A stretch of 64,000 nt of DNA from Synechococcus sp. ROS8604 (GCF_014279655.1 NZ_CP047946.1:2604001-2668000); one strand, 5' to 3'; shown: positions 9,273 through 19,668, counted from the first letter of the stretch. Notes: generated by a model not told the origin, from the letters alone. Made by a program: numbers and translations.

Positions 9273-9758
9273 TTAAACGCAGCCCGGCAACAACAGACGT
9301 GGCCTAAGTAACCCCTGCAGCTGCGCTATCCCACGGGGATCTTGATGGGATGGGTCCCAACGGAGATGGCAGAGCCCAGCCTTGCGCAGGCGCAGGCCAT
9401 CCGATCGCGCACCTATCAGCTCCGCAGCCAGCTGGCTCAAATCAGGTTCATGACCCACAAGCAAACACGAGCCTTGCAAGCGCTGAACCAAGGGCCATGG
9501 ATCCCCTCCAGGCTCAAGACAACGGGCGAGCTCAAGCTCAGAAGCCAAACCACTTTTCACCGCAAGCTCAGCTGTTTCACGCGCTCGCCGATAAGGGCTG
9601 CTGTACGAGCGGTCGGCGATCAATCCGAGATCGCGCAGACGGCAGCACACCTTGAATGTGCGCTCGACTCCCAAAGGCGTCAGACCACGATCTGGATGAT
9701 CCACGCCTTGGTGGCGCTCAACCGCGATGCCATGACGCAACAGCAGCAGGTCAACCAA
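9273..9758 (-). CDS. sixA: Phosphohistidine phosphatase SixA-like
   Basis: Histidine-phosphatase superfamily protein with the catalytic RHG motif near the N-terminus (LLLLRHGIAVE), the second conserved Arg in SSPYRRARETAE, and the late His in CLLVGHEPDLSQLA. SixA removes phosphate from phosphohistidine in phosphorelay or phosphotransfer proteins. I place the start at TTG 9758, which overlaps the stop of the upstream DUF3352 gene by eight bases; a longer frame to 9842 would extend deep into that gene and adds non-family sequence. The product would be 161 residues, normal for SixA. Confidence 0.8.
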   Translation of the reverse strand: MVDLLLLRHGIAVERHQGVDHPDRGLTPLGVERTFKVCCRLRDLGLIADRSYSSPYRRARETAELAVKSGLASELELARCLEPGGDPWPLVQRLQGSCLLVGHEPDLSQLAAELIGARSDGLRLRKAGLCHLRWDPSHQDPRGIAQLQGLLRPRLLLPGCV

Positions 9759-11370
9759 ATCGCAGCTGGGCGCGGAGTCGTAAGCGGTTAGAGCCTGCTT
9801 GACCAGCGCCTTCCTCTTGGTCCGGACCAGCAGCCAAAGCAAGTTCCTGCACCGCTGGGAGCAGGGGCTTGCCAGCCACCGACTGAATCAAACTCCAGAG
9901 CCGCCACTTTTGGAGCTGAGCGCGGCTGGGCTCCGTCGCCAGGGCCAACTGCTGTGCCAGAGGCGCCGCCCCATCGTCTTGCAAGGCCCGTAGTTGATCC
10001 AAGCGCGGCTCAAGGGCGGAGTGATCCTGACGCATTGTCAGAGCATCCAGGGTCTGCCCCCACCAGTCTTGACCAGATTCACGCTCCAAGGCCACCGCAA
10101 GCTGGGCCTGTAGAGAGGCTTCACCCCGCTGCCGCTGCCGGGCCAGCCGGGTCCATACCTCAAGGGCCGATCCATCAGACGGCAGGGCTGAACGCACGAG
10201 CCCCTTGACCTGGAGGTCCGCATCCACGGCCTCCAAACCAGGCTGATCACTGGATGTTCCCAATAGCCATCCCTCTACACCCTGCTTCCAAAGCAGGGGG
10301 CCCGCATCCAACCCCACCACAGCGGAAGCCCCCTCGGCTCCCAGGGTTTGGAGAGACTCCTCAAGAACAGGCGCCAACCATTGAGCGACGGGGTCCTGAT
10401 CATGAGGACTTAGGAGCCCTGCAGGATCCGAGAGCAAAGCCAGGGCAGAGGCTGATCCACCGGCTGAACGCATCAAGGATTGCGACTGCAGGCCGTCAGT
10501 CCCTGAACCTCCAAGCGGCTGACGAAAACGCAAGACAGCATCCAGATCGAGAGCGGTCCCTTTAGGTTCAAGTGCTGCGACCAGACCAACCAGGTCGTCG
10601 TCATTAGCAATGGAGCGTGGCATTCCAAGCCACTTCGCCATCGCGACAGGATCAGCCGTTAGCAGCGCCGCACCCCGACCAAGCTGCTGCAAATCAGCCA
10701 TGAGAGCTTCGTCTCCAAGCTGGTGCAAAGCATCCAGTTGAGACACATCCAAAGACTGCTCCAGCACACCACGACCGGAGGCGATTAAGAGCAGGTCATC
10801 GTCGATCAAGGCTGTAGCGATGGGCTGTGGGTCTTGACCGAGCAGCGCTCCGCGGCCGCTGATCACCCCCATTCCCCGGTAACGACTGATTTGCAGATCG
10901 GTGCCTGCCAAGCTGCGCGTTTGCCAAAAGCGTTGCAGGAAACGCTTGGCCCCGTCTTGATCAAGGCTGGTGAGAGCGAGCACCCAACCCGCAGGAGCAT
11001 CGGAGACGGGCGCAAACAAAGACAAACTGACCTGGGGACCGATCCAATCCGCGAGTTCTCCCACAAAATCCAAGCCCGCTAGAGCAAAGGCGCCATCCCG
11101 CAATTGCTGGGTGCTGTCCCGCGCTTGGCGTCGGCGTGACACCGGAGCCACGGCCTGGGCATAGGCGGGCATGCGCCCAGGATCAGCAAGCAAATGCAAA
11201 CTCAGGGACGCATTTCTCGGAACGAACCGAGCAGCTCGTGGCAAGACGAGGGGTTGCCCGACAATCTTGAGGGGACTCTGCTGAGCCATCGCCCACCACA
11301 GGCCCAATGCGGTGATTAGCAGCAACACCACCGTTGCAGCGACAGCTAAAAGGAAGGAACGCGCCTTCAT
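9751..11370 (-). CDS. DUF3352 family protein, membrane-anchored
   Basis: Protein of 539 residues with an N-terminal signal anchor (SFLLAVAATVVLLLITALGLWWAMA) followed by a large soluble region presumably facing the periplasm or lumen. The motif FVPRNASLSLHLLADP, then DWIGPQVSLSLF and repeated beta-rich segments with GQDPQPIATALIDDDLLLIASG, match the cyanobacterial DUF3352 family as I know it. No enzymatic function is known. It begins 36 bases from the divergent rhodanese gene and is followed by sixA, with which it overlaps. Confidence 0.75.
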   Translation of the reverse strand: MKARSFLLAVAATVVLLLITALGLWWAMAQQSPLKIVGQPLVLPRAARFVPRNASLSLHLLADPGRMPAYAQAVAPVSRRRQARDSTQQLRDGAFALAGLDFVGELADWIGPQVSLSLFAPVSDAPAGWVLALTSLDQDGAKRFLQRFWQTRSLAGTDLQISRYRGMGVISGRGALLGQDPQPIATALIDDDLLLIASGRGVLEQSLDVSQLDALHQLGDEALMADLQQLGRGAALLTADPVAMAKWLGMPRSIANDDDLVGLVAALEPKGTALDLDAVLRFRQPLGGSGTDGLQSQSLMRSAGGSASALALLSDPAGLLSPHDQDPVAQWLAPVLEESLQTLGAEGASAVVGLDAGPLLWKQGVEGWLLGTSSDQPGLEAVDADLQVKGLVRSALPSDGSALEVWTRLARQRQRGEASLQAQLAVALERESGQDWWGQTLDALTMRQDHSALEPRLDQLRALQDDGAAPLAQQLALATEPSRAQLQKWRLWSLIQSVAGKPLLPAVQELALAAGPDQEEGAGQAGSNRLRLRAQLRFG

Positions 11371-11406
11371 GAAGCAGCAGGCGTGGGACTGGCCTCATCT
11401 TTGTTC

Positions 11407-11769
11407 ATGATGAATCCCATGACACCCTCTTCACCCCAATCGATCAGCGCCAAAGACCTTCACGCGTGGCTAGCGAGCGGCAGTGCCCTTCAGCTCGTTG
11501 ATGTTCGCGAGCACTCCGAACTGGAGATCGCTCCCTTCCCCGGGCAGGTGGAACATCTACCGCTAAGTGAATCAAACCTATGGCTTTCCGATCTGCCCGC
11601 AAGGCTGACCACCAGCAAACCCATCGTGGTCATTTGTCACGCCGGGATCCGTAGCCGAAATTTTGGCTGCTGGCTCTTAGAACAAGGACCGGATTATGAG
11701 GTATGGAACCTAGAAGGCGGCATTCATGCCTGGAGTGTGGACGTCGACCCGAGCGTTCCCCGTTACTGA
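11407..11769 (+). CDS. Rhodanese-like domain protein
   Basis: Single rhodanese domain of 120 residues. Visible are VDVREHSELEIAPFPG, the active-site loop ICHAGIRSR with the catalytic Cys, and the closing WNLEGGIHAWS. Such proteins transfer sulfane sulfur or act as sulfur carriers in the cytoplasm. ATG at 11407 is preferred over an in-frame GTG at 11383; ATG at 11419 is also possible. It is divergent from the DUF3352 gene and 65 bases upstream of hrcA. Confidence 0.87.
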   Translation: MMNPMTPSSPQSISAKDLHAWLASGSALQLVDVREHSELEIAPFPGQVEHLPLSESNLWLSDLPARLTTSKPIVVICHAGIRSRNFGCWLLEQGPDYEVWNLEGGIHAWSVDVDPSVPRY

Positions 11770-11834
11770 GCAGCGGTTCATGACAACGCCACCAATCCGA
11801 GGGGAAACCTCCGTACGATCACAACGCTGATTGT

Positions 11835-12833
11835 GTGCCTGTGCAGCCGCTGCCCCGCCGACAACAGGAGGTGCTCAAGGCCACGGTGCATCACTACGTT
11901 GACACGATTGAGCCAGTAGGGAGCAGAACCCTCGTTCAGAGGTTCGATCTGCAAGCCAGTGCTGCCACCGTGCGTTCAGCCATGGGGGCTTTAGAGCAGC
12001 GGGGTCTTCTCACCCAACCACATACATCTGCCGGACGGGTTCCAAGCCCCAGTGGATATAGGCATTACGTGGATTGTCTGCTTCCGAAGCCTGGAACCAT
12101 CGCCCAACATCTTGATCAGGAGTTAACCCAACTGAGCCTTCGATGGGCAGCGCTTGATGATCTGCTCCAAAATATGGCGAGAAGGCTCACCGATTTCACG
12201 GGACTGATGAGCCTGATCACGCACCCCAGCCAAGGGCACCCCGCACTGGAAGCGATCCGACTGGTGCGCAGCGAGGAGCGCTTGCTGGTGATGTTGGTGA
12301 AGAATTCCAGCCAAGCCAGTCACCTCAATCTTCGGCTGCCCCACGGCAGTGAGCATCAAATCGAAGCGATGGATCAATGGGCGCGTCGGCAGCTCGACGG
12401 CAACGGCCGTTTGAATTGGAATGCACTGCCAAGAGAACTGCAGGCCTGCGGCAGAGCCCTCCGCGATGCCATTGACAGCCATCAGACCTTGCAAACCACC
12501 CAAGAAACCAAAGCGCTCTTTCATGGCGTGTCTCGGCTCGTCGCCGAGCCCGAATTCAGCCAAAGCTCCAAGCTCAGACCACTCCTTGAATTGATGGATC
12601 AGAGTCCTGCAGCCCTAACCCTGTCCGCTTCCGGTCCTGGATATGGCGTCTGGATCGGCCAAGAACATCCCGAACAGGCTTTGCACCACTGCTCAGTGGT
12701 CCAGGCCACCTACACAAGCGCCACAGACGGCGTGGGGCATGTGGCGCTTGTGGGGCCAATGCGCATGGCCTACGCCACAGCACTCGCTGCCGTTAAGAGT
12801 GCCGCCCATCATCTCGACTATCTCCTGAACTGA
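11835..12833 (+). CDS. hrcA: Heat-inducible transcription repressor HrcA
   Basis: HrcA binds CIRCE operators and represses groE-type chaperone genes until released on heat shock. The N-terminal winged helix is clear (RQQEVLKATVHHYVDTIEPVGSRTL, then SAATVRSAMGALEQRGLL, PHTSAGRVPS), followed by a GAF-like dimerisation region and the C-terminal GHVALVGPMRMAYATALAAV strand and helix. The 332 residues match the family. The start is GTG at 11835. No CIRCE element (TTAGCACTC inverted repeat) was seen in this window, so its targets lie elsewhere. Confidence 0.93.
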   Translation: MPVQPLPRRQQEVLKATVHHYVDTIEPVGSRTLVQRFDLQASAATVRSAMGALEQRGLLTQPHTSAGRVPSPSGYRHYVDCLLPKPGTIAQHLDQELTQLSLRWAALDDLLQNMARRLTDFTGLMSLITHPSQGHPALEAIRLVRSEERLLVMLVKNSSQASHLNLRLPHGSEHQIEAMDQWARRQLDGNGRLNWNALPRELQACGRALRDAIDSHQTLQTTQETKALFHGVSRLVAEPEFSQSSKLRPLLELMDQSPAALTLSASGPGYGVWIGQEHPEQALHHCSVVQATYTSATDGVGHVALVGPMRMAYATALAAVKSAAHHLDYLLN

Positions 12834-12834
12834 C

Positions 12835-14058
12835 ATGGCATTCCAAGGAAGAGCCCTGTCCCCCCCGCTGACCATCGTCCTAGGACTCGCCATCGGGGGG
12901 GCCTTGTTTGCCCTTTGGAGCGGTGTCAACCAGACAACAAAACAGGAGCGACTTGAGCCCGCGCAGAGCAGCTCGATGACCTCGAACGAGGCGGGACGAA
13001 GCCTTGCCAGTGAGAACCTTGATTCCCTTCTTAACGAAGAACCCCGCCCTTGGTTGCTGGCACAGTCCCTTCCCCTGAAAGGCCCCTCTGGACATATCGG
13101 AGAGCGCTTCGCCCTAGGAATCGACACCGTTTTACGGGAGCTCAATGATCGGGGGGGCATCGCCGGACGCCCCGTCAAGGTTTGGCGGATCGATGATGGC
13201 TATGAGCCAGAAAATACGCTGCGTAACACCCGCTTGTTTGCGGCCGAGCCTGATGTTTTGGCCCTCTTCGGCTTTTTTGGCACGCCCACGAGCAAAGCGG
13301 CCCTACCGATTGCCAAGACGGCGGGACTCACCCTTGTTGCTCCTCTCACAGGTGCTAGCGCCCTCAGAGAACAAGGTCAGACCGAGGTGTTGCACTTCCG
13401 AGCCAGCTATGCGGAAGAAGCTCGGCGGATCGTCAATCACCTCGTCAACGACGGCTTCGTAAGGATTGCAGTGGCATATCAGAACGACGCCTATGGAAAA
13501 GACGTGCTTGCCAGCACAGTGGAGGCCCTGAAAAAGCACAATCTCAGTGCTGTCAGCACAGCGGCTCTGCCACGAAACTCCATTGAAACAACGCAAGCCG
13601 CCAACACGATTATCAAATCAAAGCCCGATGCCCTCATCGTGATCTCACTGAGCAAAACGATGGCCTCATTGGTGAACAACCTGCATCGAAATGGCAGCCG
13701 CCCGCAATTAATGACCATCTCTCCAACAGGAACCAAAGCGCTGTTTCGGGATCTGCCGCAAGCAGCCGCCTTTGGCGTTGGTGTCACACAAGTTGTGCCC
13801 TTCCCTTGGGATGCACGGCACCCAGATGTCGCGAGCTATCAACGACTCCTACGCCAGCAGCAGCAGGATGGTGAAGTTGATTTCGATTTCTACAGCCTCG
13901 AAGGCTTCATGGCAGCGCAATGGCTCGTTGAGGCAATGGAATCGATCGCTCCAGATGTCACCCGGGATCGACTCGTCGATGAACTGAGACGCACCACTCC
14001 AGGATTACATCGCAGTATCGATTTGGTCTTCCTTGGCAGCGATCCCTGGGAGCCCTAA
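12835..14058 (+). CDS. Type I periplasmic binding protein (LivJ/receptor ligand-binding family)
   Basis: Protein of 407 residues with an N-terminal hydrophobic anchor (SPPLTIVLGLAIGGALFALWSG) and a two-lobed extracytoplasmic ligand-binding fold of the branched-chain amino acid receptor class. Visible are SGHIGERFALGIDTVLRELNDRGGIAG, the hinge VLALFGFFGTPTSKAALPIA, RIAVAYQNDAYGKDVLAS, and FYSLEGFMAAQWLVEAM. It starts one base after the hrcA stop. No ABC permease or ATPase lies nearby, so this is an orphan receptor. Eight bases beyond its stop, on the opposite strand, ends a ligand-gated-channel-like gene; a functional link is inference. The ligand is unknown, although the fold usually binds amino acids or small amides. 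Confidence 0.85.
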   Translation: MAFQGRALSPPLTIVLGLAIGGALFALWSGVNQTTKQERLEPAQSSSMTSNEAGRSLASENLDSLLNEEPRPWLLAQSLPLKGPSGHIGERFALGIDTVLRELNDRGGIAGRPVKVWRIDDGYEPENTLRNTRLFAAEPDVLALFGFFGTPTSKAALPIAKTAGLTLVAPLTGASALREQGQTEVLHFRASYAEEARRIVNHLVNDGFVRIAVAYQNDAYGKDVLASTVEALKKHNLSAVSTAALPRNSIETTQAANTIIKSKPDALIVISLSKTMASLVNNLHRNGSRPQLMTISPTGTKALFRDLPQAAAFGVGVTQVVPFPWDARHPDVASYQRLLRQQQQDGEVDFDFYSLEGFMAAQWLVEAMESIAPDVTRDRLVDELRRTTPGLHRSIDLVFLGSDPWEP

Positions 14059-14066
14059 AAAGGTTG

Positions 14067-15284
14067 CTAGATCAACAACCAGCTAGCTATTGACAACAAA
14101 ACCATAACGACAAGAGAAATAGGAGGCCAAAATTGCTCATAAAAGTGAATACGTCCCAAAATCAAATCTCGACGCTCATTGGTCTCCAAACCCGCTCGTC
14201 TCTTGAGACTCTCAAGATAGAGAACGAGCGCAAAACTAACGATTGAAAGGATGTAAGCAATCGCATAAATCGAGTCTAGAAACGAAAGGTAAGGGAGACT
14301 TGGCAGCTCTGATCTATATCCATCTTGCAAGAAGATCAGCGTTAGCAAAACGGCGATCGGAATCTCAACACGAAACTCTGTCAGCACCCGGGTAATCAAA
14401 ACAATCGAGGCCATCACCACAACCAGGGGCTGAATCAAAGTCCAGAATGCAGACCAAGAAGACTTTTGATAAGACACATCAAAAATAAGCTGGCTGTATT
14501 CCTCATCCACAGTGCTAACGCCAAGTCCCGAGGCAAAGTGATGCCGAAATTCCCCAAAAGACCAGCCCCGTGTGAGCCAGCCAAAGAGATCAGAATACTG
14601 ACCAATCCCGCTATCCCTTAAATCAGGAATCAAACGAAGACTTTGATAGGTCAGATCACCAACAGGATCATCAGCTTCAAGAACAACAGGGAGACTCACC
14701 GAGTTAAAAGGAAACCTCCGTAAGTCCAAGTTGTCGATGTAAAAATCCCCTGTGTACAACATCCCTTGCCCAAAAGTGCCGTCTTCAAATTCACGGACAT
14801 CCCGCAAAGGCGTGATTACAGATGTTTCCGGATTGATATCATTTTCAAGTCCAATTACCTCGGAAATAGCCAAGCCTCTTTCTTCCAAGTAATCCTGGAA
14901 AGGCTTTCCCCAACGCATCCAGATATATCCCTTGCTAGAAAAGCTAGGAACCTCCAGGTCCAAACTGAAGTTATTCGCGACGTAAATACCTGCATAGACC
15001 TTGTATTTTGCCGCTTCCAGAAGTTCCGAATCACGCAGAACTTCCGCCCCCTTTAATGGCCTGCCACGAGCCGCAGCATCAGGCGCTTCATTACGAATGT
15101 GAGGAGTACTCGTGAGCCGAAGCAATTCTCGAGAACTGATCACATCTAAATTTTCTCTACCAAGAAATTGAACCAAAAAAATCCCAGAGATTGCAATCAC
15201 CAGGACGAGGAGAAAGTCCCAAAAGTTCAATCTGATGCGCAACATCTTGGGATGCTTCAACAAGCGCTGAAGCACAGTCTTCAA
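14067..15284 (-). CDS. Pentameric ligand-gated ion channel-like protein
   Basis: Protein of 405 residues in the order of a Cys-loop-type channel. An extra N-terminal membrane anchor lies at about residues 22-42. A beta-rich ectodomain spans about 90-275 with [20 protein letters not shown] and the hallmark [18 protein letters not shown] (about 186-203). Four helices follow: M1 near 281-300, M2 near 307-320, M3 near 335-358 and M4 near 383-404. The M2-M3 loop reads [20 protein letters not shown], close to the LPKTPYMTYTGAIIFMIYLF stretch I recall for the Gloeobacter channel GLIC. As in other prokaryotic members, no Cys-loop disulfide is visible. The gene looks more AT-rich than its neighbours, suggesting transfer. 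It starts four bases inside the trpB 3' end (15281) on the same strand. Confidence 0.75.
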   Translation of the reverse strand: MKTVLQRLLKHPKMLRIRLNFWDFLLVLVIAISGIFLVQFLGRENLDVISSRELLRLTSTPHIRNEAPDAAARGRPLKGAEVLRDSELLEAAKYKVYAGIYVANNFSLDLEVPSFSSKGYIWMRWGKPFQDYLEERGLAISEVIGLENDINPETSVITPLRDVREFEDGTFGQGMLYTGDFYIDNLDLRRFPFNSVSLPVVLEADDPVGDLTYQSLRLIPDLRDSGIGQYSDLFGWLTRGWSFGEFRHHFASGLGVSTVDEEYSQLIFDVSYQKSSWSAFWTLIQPLVVVMASIVLITRVLTEFRVEIPIAVLLTLIFLQDGYRSELPSLPYLSFLDSIYAIAYILSIVSFALVLYLESLKRRAGLETNERRDLILGRIHFYEQFWPPISLVVMVLLSIASWLLI

Positions 15285-16537
15285 AGCTGACTTCCAAGTT
15301 TTTCCGCCACGGTGTTCACATCCTTATCACCACGACCAGAACAATTGATCACAATTTCGCTGCCGCTGGGAAGCGTGGGGCACAACATTTCCAGCCAAGC
15401 AAACGCATGGGCGGTTTCCAAAGCGGGAATGATTCCCTCCAACTCACTCACAAGCCGTAAAGCGGAGAGCGCCGCATCGTCCGTAACGGCAGCGTATTCA
15501 GCGCGGCCGATATCCCGCAGATAACTGTGCTCTGGCCCCACACCGGGATAGTCAAGACCAGCACTGATGGAATGCGCTTCCTGCACTTGGCCGTCCTGAT
15601 CTTGAAGAAGCAGGCTCATCGCCCCATGCAGCACCCCCACTCGGCCCTCCGTAATCGTGGCGGCATGACGGCCAGTTTGCACTCCATCACCTGCGGCCTC
15701 AACGCCAATCAGACGAACAGAGGTGTCTTGCACAAACGGATGGAAGAGCCCCATCGCATTGGAACCTCCACCCACACACGCCAACAACACATCAGGAAGC
15801 CGCCCAAACGACTCCATGCATTGCTCACGCGCTTCATTGCCGATCACTGCATGGAAGTCACGCACCAACATCGGATAGGGATGGGGACCAGCCACGGATC
15901 CAAGGATGTAGTGGGTGGTTTCCACATTGGTCACCCAATCGCGGATGGCTTCGCTCGTCGCGTCCTTCAAGGTGGCGGTTCCTGCCGTGACCGGCTGAAC
16001 GGTGGCTCCCAATAAGCGCATCCGGAACACATTCAGCGCCTGACGGCGCATGTCTTCAGCCCCCATGTAGACCACGCACTCCAGGCCGAAACGAGCGCAG
16101 ACCGTTGCGGTGGCCACGCCATGCTGACCGGCACCGGTTTCAGCAATGATTCGCTTCTTGCCCATACGCAAGGCCAACAACGCCTGACCAAGGGCATTGT
16201 TGATTTTGTGCGCACCCGTGTGATTGAGATCTTCGCGCTTCAACCAGATGCGTGGACCCCCATCGGAACGGCGATAGTGAGCGGTGAGACGCTCCGCTTC
16301 GTAGAGGGGTGTGGCTCGCCCTACATAGGATTTCAGCAGCCGATTGAGCTGAGTCGTGAAGGCTGAATCCTTCCACGCTTCAGCCGCCGCTTGTTCAAGC
16401 TCAGCAAGCGCTGGCATCAGCGTTTCGGGAACGTACTGCCCTCCATAACGACCAAACCGACCGTGAGCTTCAGGCCGAACCGAAGGCGTCAGGCTGGCTG
16501 GATCTGGGGTGCTGGCAGTCGGCAGAGTGCTTGTCAC
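15281..16537 (-). CDS. trpB: Tryptophan synthase beta chain
   Basis: PLP enzyme joining indole and serine to give tryptophan in the cytoplasm, with TrpA as partner. The 418 residues contain [19 protein letters not shown], the PLP lysine in [26 protein letters not shown], the phosphate cup [10 protein letters not shown], and the C-terminal [11 protein letters not shown]. trpA is not in the window. The final four bases overlap the start of the downstream channel-like gene, so some read-through transcription of that gene is likely. Confidence 0.96.
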   Translation of the reverse strand: MTSTLPTASTPDPASLTPSVRPEAHGRFGRYGGQYVPETLMPALAELEQAAAEAWKDSAFTTQLNRLLKSYVGRATPLYEAERLTAHYRRSDGGPRIWLKREDLNHTGAHKINNALGQALLALRMGKKRIIAETGAGQHGVATATVCARFGLECVVYMGAEDMRRQALNVFRMRLLGATVQPVTAGTATLKDATSEAIRDWVTNVETTHYILGSVAGPHPYPMLVRDFHAVIGNEAREQCMESFGRLPDVLLACVGGGSNAMGLFHPFVQDTSVRLIGVEAAGDGVQTGRHAATITEGRVGVLHGAMSLLLQDQDGQVQEAHSISAGLDYPGVGPEHSYLRDIGRAEYAAVTDDAALSALRLVSELEGIIPALETAHAFAWLEMLCPTLPSGSEIVINCSGRGDKDVNTVAEKLGSQL

Positions 16538-16575
16538 AGGTCTGGCATGCCGCTGAAACGGCGTCTTGCGGTAAG

Positions 16576-17535
16576 TCAGCGTAAACAGGCAATTACACGA
16601 TGTCGTGGATCACAGGCCTCAATACGCAGATCTCGAAACCCTGCCTGCAGAAGAGCGGCGCCCATATCGAGGCCGAAATAGTCCTCGATGTAGGGCTCGG
16701 TGCTCTTCAGCAGGGTCGCAACGGCGGCTGGCAGGCGTTGCAATACCGATGAAGCTGGATCCTGATCCACCATCAGCAACACGCCCCCCGGCTTCAGAAG
16801 ACGCGCTGCTTCTTGCAAGACCTCACGGGTGGCGCTTTGAGGCAGCTCGTGGCAAACGAACTGAAGGCTGATGAAATCAATGCTCTCACTCACCAAAGCG
16901 GTGTGTTCGGCAGCGGCATGGCGCCACTCACTGATCAAGCTGTCGCGATCTCTGACCCTTGCTACAGCCAGCATCTCCGGAGAGAGATCCAAACCGATCA
17001 GCCGTGGCCTGTTCAGACCACGTTGATCGGCCCGAGCGTTCAACCAACGGGCAAGCGCCTGGGTGCTGACGCCAACGGAACAACCCAGATCCAAAACCTC
17101 GCGGGTGGAATCGCTGAGAAGCGGTTCCACCACCGCATGGATCGCATCGCGGAGTCGCGTCTGAGCCTGGAGCGGCTCCAGCGCTTCCTTTGGCCAGATT
17201 CGCAGGGCCATCGCATCGGTGGCTTGCTCAGCCTCCGATGCCGCCTGCCAGCAGAGATTGCCCTGCTCATAGGCATGGAAACGCGCTTGGTAGTAGGCGG
17301 GAGGAACCAGGCCCTCGGTGCGACTCTCCGCCAGAAGGGGAGCGGCCGCCTCCCACAATTCCGACCGTCGCTTCCGCCAAGGAATGCCGTTGCGCTCAGC
17401 CGTTCGGATGATCAGCTGTCGTGCCTGAAAAAACAGGGGGCGACGCAACAGGGGGATGCCGATCAACCGTTCAATCCAGCGGCCGAGCCCCCGACTGGAA
17501 TCAGCCCATTGGGGAGCGGGAGCAGACCCACTCAT
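16576..17535 (-). CDS. Class I SAM-dependent methyltransferase
   Basis: The C-terminal half is a Rossmann methyltransferase: [19 protein letters not shown] (motif I), [17 protein letters not shown] (motif II), [14 protein letters not shown], then [15 protein letters not shown]. The N-terminal 130 residues are helical and unique. ATG at 17535 ([10 protein letters not shown]) is chosen because the frame further upstream would run into the divergent SUI1 gene that starts at 17575. The substrate is unknown; similar cyanobacterial proteins are annotated only by domain. Confidence 0.82.
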   Translation of the reverse strand: MSGSAPAPQWADSSRGLGRWIERLIGIPLLRRPLFFQARQLIIRTAERNGIPWRKRRSELWEAAAPLLAESRTEGLVPPAYYQARFHAYEQGNLCWQAASEAEQATDAMALRIWPKEALEPLQAQTRLRDAIHAVVEPLLSDSTREVLDLGCSVGVSTQALARWLNARADQRGLNRPRLIGLDLSPEMLAVARVRDRDSLISEWRHAAAEHTALVSESIDFISLQFVCHELPQSATREVLQEAARLLKPGGVLLMVDQDPASSVLQRLPAAVATLLKSTEPYIEDYFGLDMGAALLQAGFRDLRIEACDPRHRVIACLR

Positions 17536-17574
17536 GGTGAGAAACGGCAGGATAGGAACGGATGCGAATAGCTC

Positions 17575-17901
17575 ATGCGCAAGGGAGGCTGGCAAGAATT
17601 CAGCAGTGCTGACAGTCTGCAACGCCCAACTGGACCATCAGCAGGCGCCACACCCAAGAATGAGCAGGTGGTTCGCGTGCAGCCCACCCGCGGGGGGAAA
17701 GGGGGCAAAACCGTCACGGTGATCCGCGGTCTTGAATTAGATCCGGATGGCTTGAAGTCCCTCCTCAAAAAGTTGAAAACGCGCATTGGCAGTGGCGGCA
17801 CCGCAAAGGATGGCGTGATCGAGTTGCAGGGGGATCAGGTTGAGCTCAGTCTCGAATTGCTTAAAAAAGAGGGCTACAAACCCAAAAGAGCTGGAGGCTG
17901 A
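17575..17901 (+). CDS. Translation initiation factor SUI1/YciH-like
   Basis: Protein of 108 residues. After a low-complexity N-terminus comes the SUI1 beta-alpha-beta core: [37 protein letters not shown], then [22 protein letters not shown]. This is the prokaryotic relative of eIF1 that affects start-codon selection on the 30S subunit. It is divergent from the methyltransferase and 77 bases upstream of cysC on the same strand. Confidence 0.88.
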   Translation: MRKGGWQEFSSADSLQRPTGPSAGATPKNEQVVRVQPTRGGKGGKTVTVIRGLELDPDGLKSLLKKLKTRIGSGGTAKDGVIELQGDQVELSLELLKKEGYKPKRAGG

Positions 17902-17978
17902 GACCTCAGCGGCTTCATGCCGAGATTGTGCCGTCGTCGTTTACGCCAGGAGATAATGCCATCTTTCGCGCTCCGTTC

Positions 17979-18605
17979 ATGGCCGCCGCCGACAACACAA
18001 AAGCAACCAACATCGTTTGGCACCAGGCCTCGGTTGATCGCGACACTCGCGCTAAACAACGGGGCCACGGCAGCTCAATCCTCTGGTTTACGGGCTTAAG
18101 CGGGGCTGGCAAAAGCACCTTGGCCAATGCCGTGAACGCTGCTTTGTTTGAGCGTGGACTGGCGACTTACGTGTTGGACGGCGACAACGTTCGCCACGGC
18201 CTCTGCAAGGACTTGGGCTTTTCCGACGCCGACCGAGAAGAAAACATCCGGCGCATCGGCGAGGTGGCGAAGCTGTTCCTCGATGCCGGCGTGATTGTGC
18301 TGACGGCGTTTGTGTCTCCTTTTCGGGCTGACCGCGACAAAGCAAGAGCTCTTGTGAACGCAGGAGACTTCATCGAGATCCACTGCGCAGCCGATCTCAG
18401 CGTTTGCGAAGAACGTGACACCAAGGGGCTCTATGCCAAAGCGCGTGCGGGGGAAATCAAAGAATTCACCGGGATCTCCAGCCCCTATGAAGCACCGGAA
18501 CATCCTGAACTCAATATCAACACCGGCAACAGCAGCCTGGACAGCTGCGTCGAGCAGGTGATCCATTATCTGGTTGAGCAAAAGATCATTCCTGCGCAGA
18601 TCTGA
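17979..18605 (+). CDS. cysC: Adenylyl-sulfate kinase
   Basis: Phosphorylates APS to PAPS during sulfate assimilation. The Walker [10 protein letters not shown] is followed by [38 protein letters not shown], and [13 protein letters not shown], all diagnostic. With ATG at 17979 the product has 208 residues, normal for CysC; an in-frame GTG at 17928 would add 17 residues of non-family sequence. The 3' end overlaps the convergent AI-2E-type permease by 20 bases. Confidence 0.93.
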   Translation: MAAADNTKATNIVWHQASVDRDTRAKQRGHGSSILWFTGLSGAGKSTLANAVNAALFERGLATYVLDGDNVRHGLCKDLGFSDADREENIRRIGEVAKLFLDAGVIVLTAFVSPFRADRDKARALVNAGDFIEIHCAADLSVCEERDTKGLYAKARAGEIKEFTGISSPYEAPEHPELNINTGNSSLDSCVEQVIHYLVEQKIIPAQI

Positions 18606-19668
18606 TCGCTTTTGAAGGCAGATCAAAGCCCTGACGATCAGCCCAGGCATCAATCAGGGTTTTGATGCAACTCGCCACTGGCACGGCAAGCAACAGGCCC
18701 AGAAGCTCTCCAAAACCGAACAAAGCGCCCGCGCGTGCACCAAGCGGGAGAGCAATCAGCAGCCAAGCCGGCTGCAAGCCAACGATGCTCCCCATCAAGC
18801 GTGGCTGGATCAACTGATCCACAACCTGACCGACGCCAATCGCGGCCGCCAGGATGGCGAGGCCCATTCCAGGATCTTGCACGGCCAACAAAACACTCAC
18901 CGCAACGATCGTGAAAGCACTGGCGTAGGGGATCAACGTTGTTAGGCCAATCAAAACAGCAAACAACACGCCATAAGGAATCTTCAGCAAGGTGAACACC
19001 GCAATCTGACCAGCGCTCAAAATCAAAGCGAGCACGACCTGACCGGCGAAATAGCCCCGAAAGGTGCGCGTGATGGTGACCACCACCAGCTCACGCCACT
19101 CCTGCGGCAACCACCGCACCAACCCTGCCGTAATGGATTCGCCTCCCAGCAGAAAGAACACCGCCAGCACCAGGACGATGACGGTGTTGATCGTGGTGCC
19201 GAGGGTCGCCCCAAGAAGGCCTAGCAACTGTTGACTGAACTGGCTCGCTAAACGACTGGCACGCGTCAAAACATCGCTGCTCAGATCTCCGAATTCACTT
19301 GGCAATCCACGGGCCATCGCCCATTCCTGGAGACGGCCGATCAACCCTTGGGAGGCTTCAAGCCAACCTGGCAAGGCATTGATCAATTGCGCGAGTTGGT
19401 CAATCAAAAGGGGCACCAATGTGATGCCTGAGATCACCAAAATTCCTACGGCCAGCAAAAACACCAGGGAAATCGCAAGCCAACCCGGAAGCCCCCGGGC
19501 ACGAAGCCAGCGGGAAGGAATGCTGAGGAGGAAGGCGATCAGGGCCGCGGTCAAAAACAAACCCGGAAAGGGCGCCAGCGGCACAAGCAACTGACGCAAC
19601 ACGAATAAGTTGAGCGTTAACAGAGGTAGGGAGAGTCCCCAACGCATCCAGGCAGGACCGAACATCAA
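18586..19668 (-). CDS. AI-2E family transporter (PerM-type permease)
   Basis: Protein of 360 residues with about eight membrane helices. The conserved central block ([24 protein letters not shown]-like here [13 protein letters not shown]) and the C-terminal [26 protein letters not shown] are typical. The family exports autoinducer-2 in one studied case, but most members have no proven substrate, so a quorum-sensing role should not be assumed. It converges on cysC with a 20-base overlap and is followed upstream by purE, 51 bases away on the same strand. Confidence 0.87.
   Translation of the reverse strand: MMFGPAWMRWGLSLPLLTLNLFVLRQLLVPLAPFPGLFLTAALIAFLLSIPSRWLRARGLPGWLAISLVFLLAVGILVISGITLVPLLIDQLAQLINALPGWLEASQGLIGRLQEWAMARGLPSEFGDLSSDVLTRASRLASQFSQQLLGLLGATLGTTINTVIVLVLAVFFLLGGESITAGLVRWLPQEWRELVVVTITRTFRGYFAGQVVLALILSAGQIAVFTLLKIPYGVLFAVLIGLTTLIPYASAFTIVAVSVLLAVQDPGMGLAILAAAIGVGQVVDQLIQPRLMGSIVGLQPAWLLIALPLGARAGALFGFGELLGLLLAVPVASCIKTLIDAWADRQGFDLPSKAIRSAQE

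Noticed and set aside
11835-12833. CIRCE operator near hrcA
   Set aside because: No TTAGCACTC inverted repeat was seen; a partial match (agtgctaac) at about 14510 lies within the channel gene and lacks the other arm.
18586-19668. Quorum-sensing role from the AI-2E transporter name
   Set aside because: The family name comes from one case; no luxS or other AI-2 gene is in the window.
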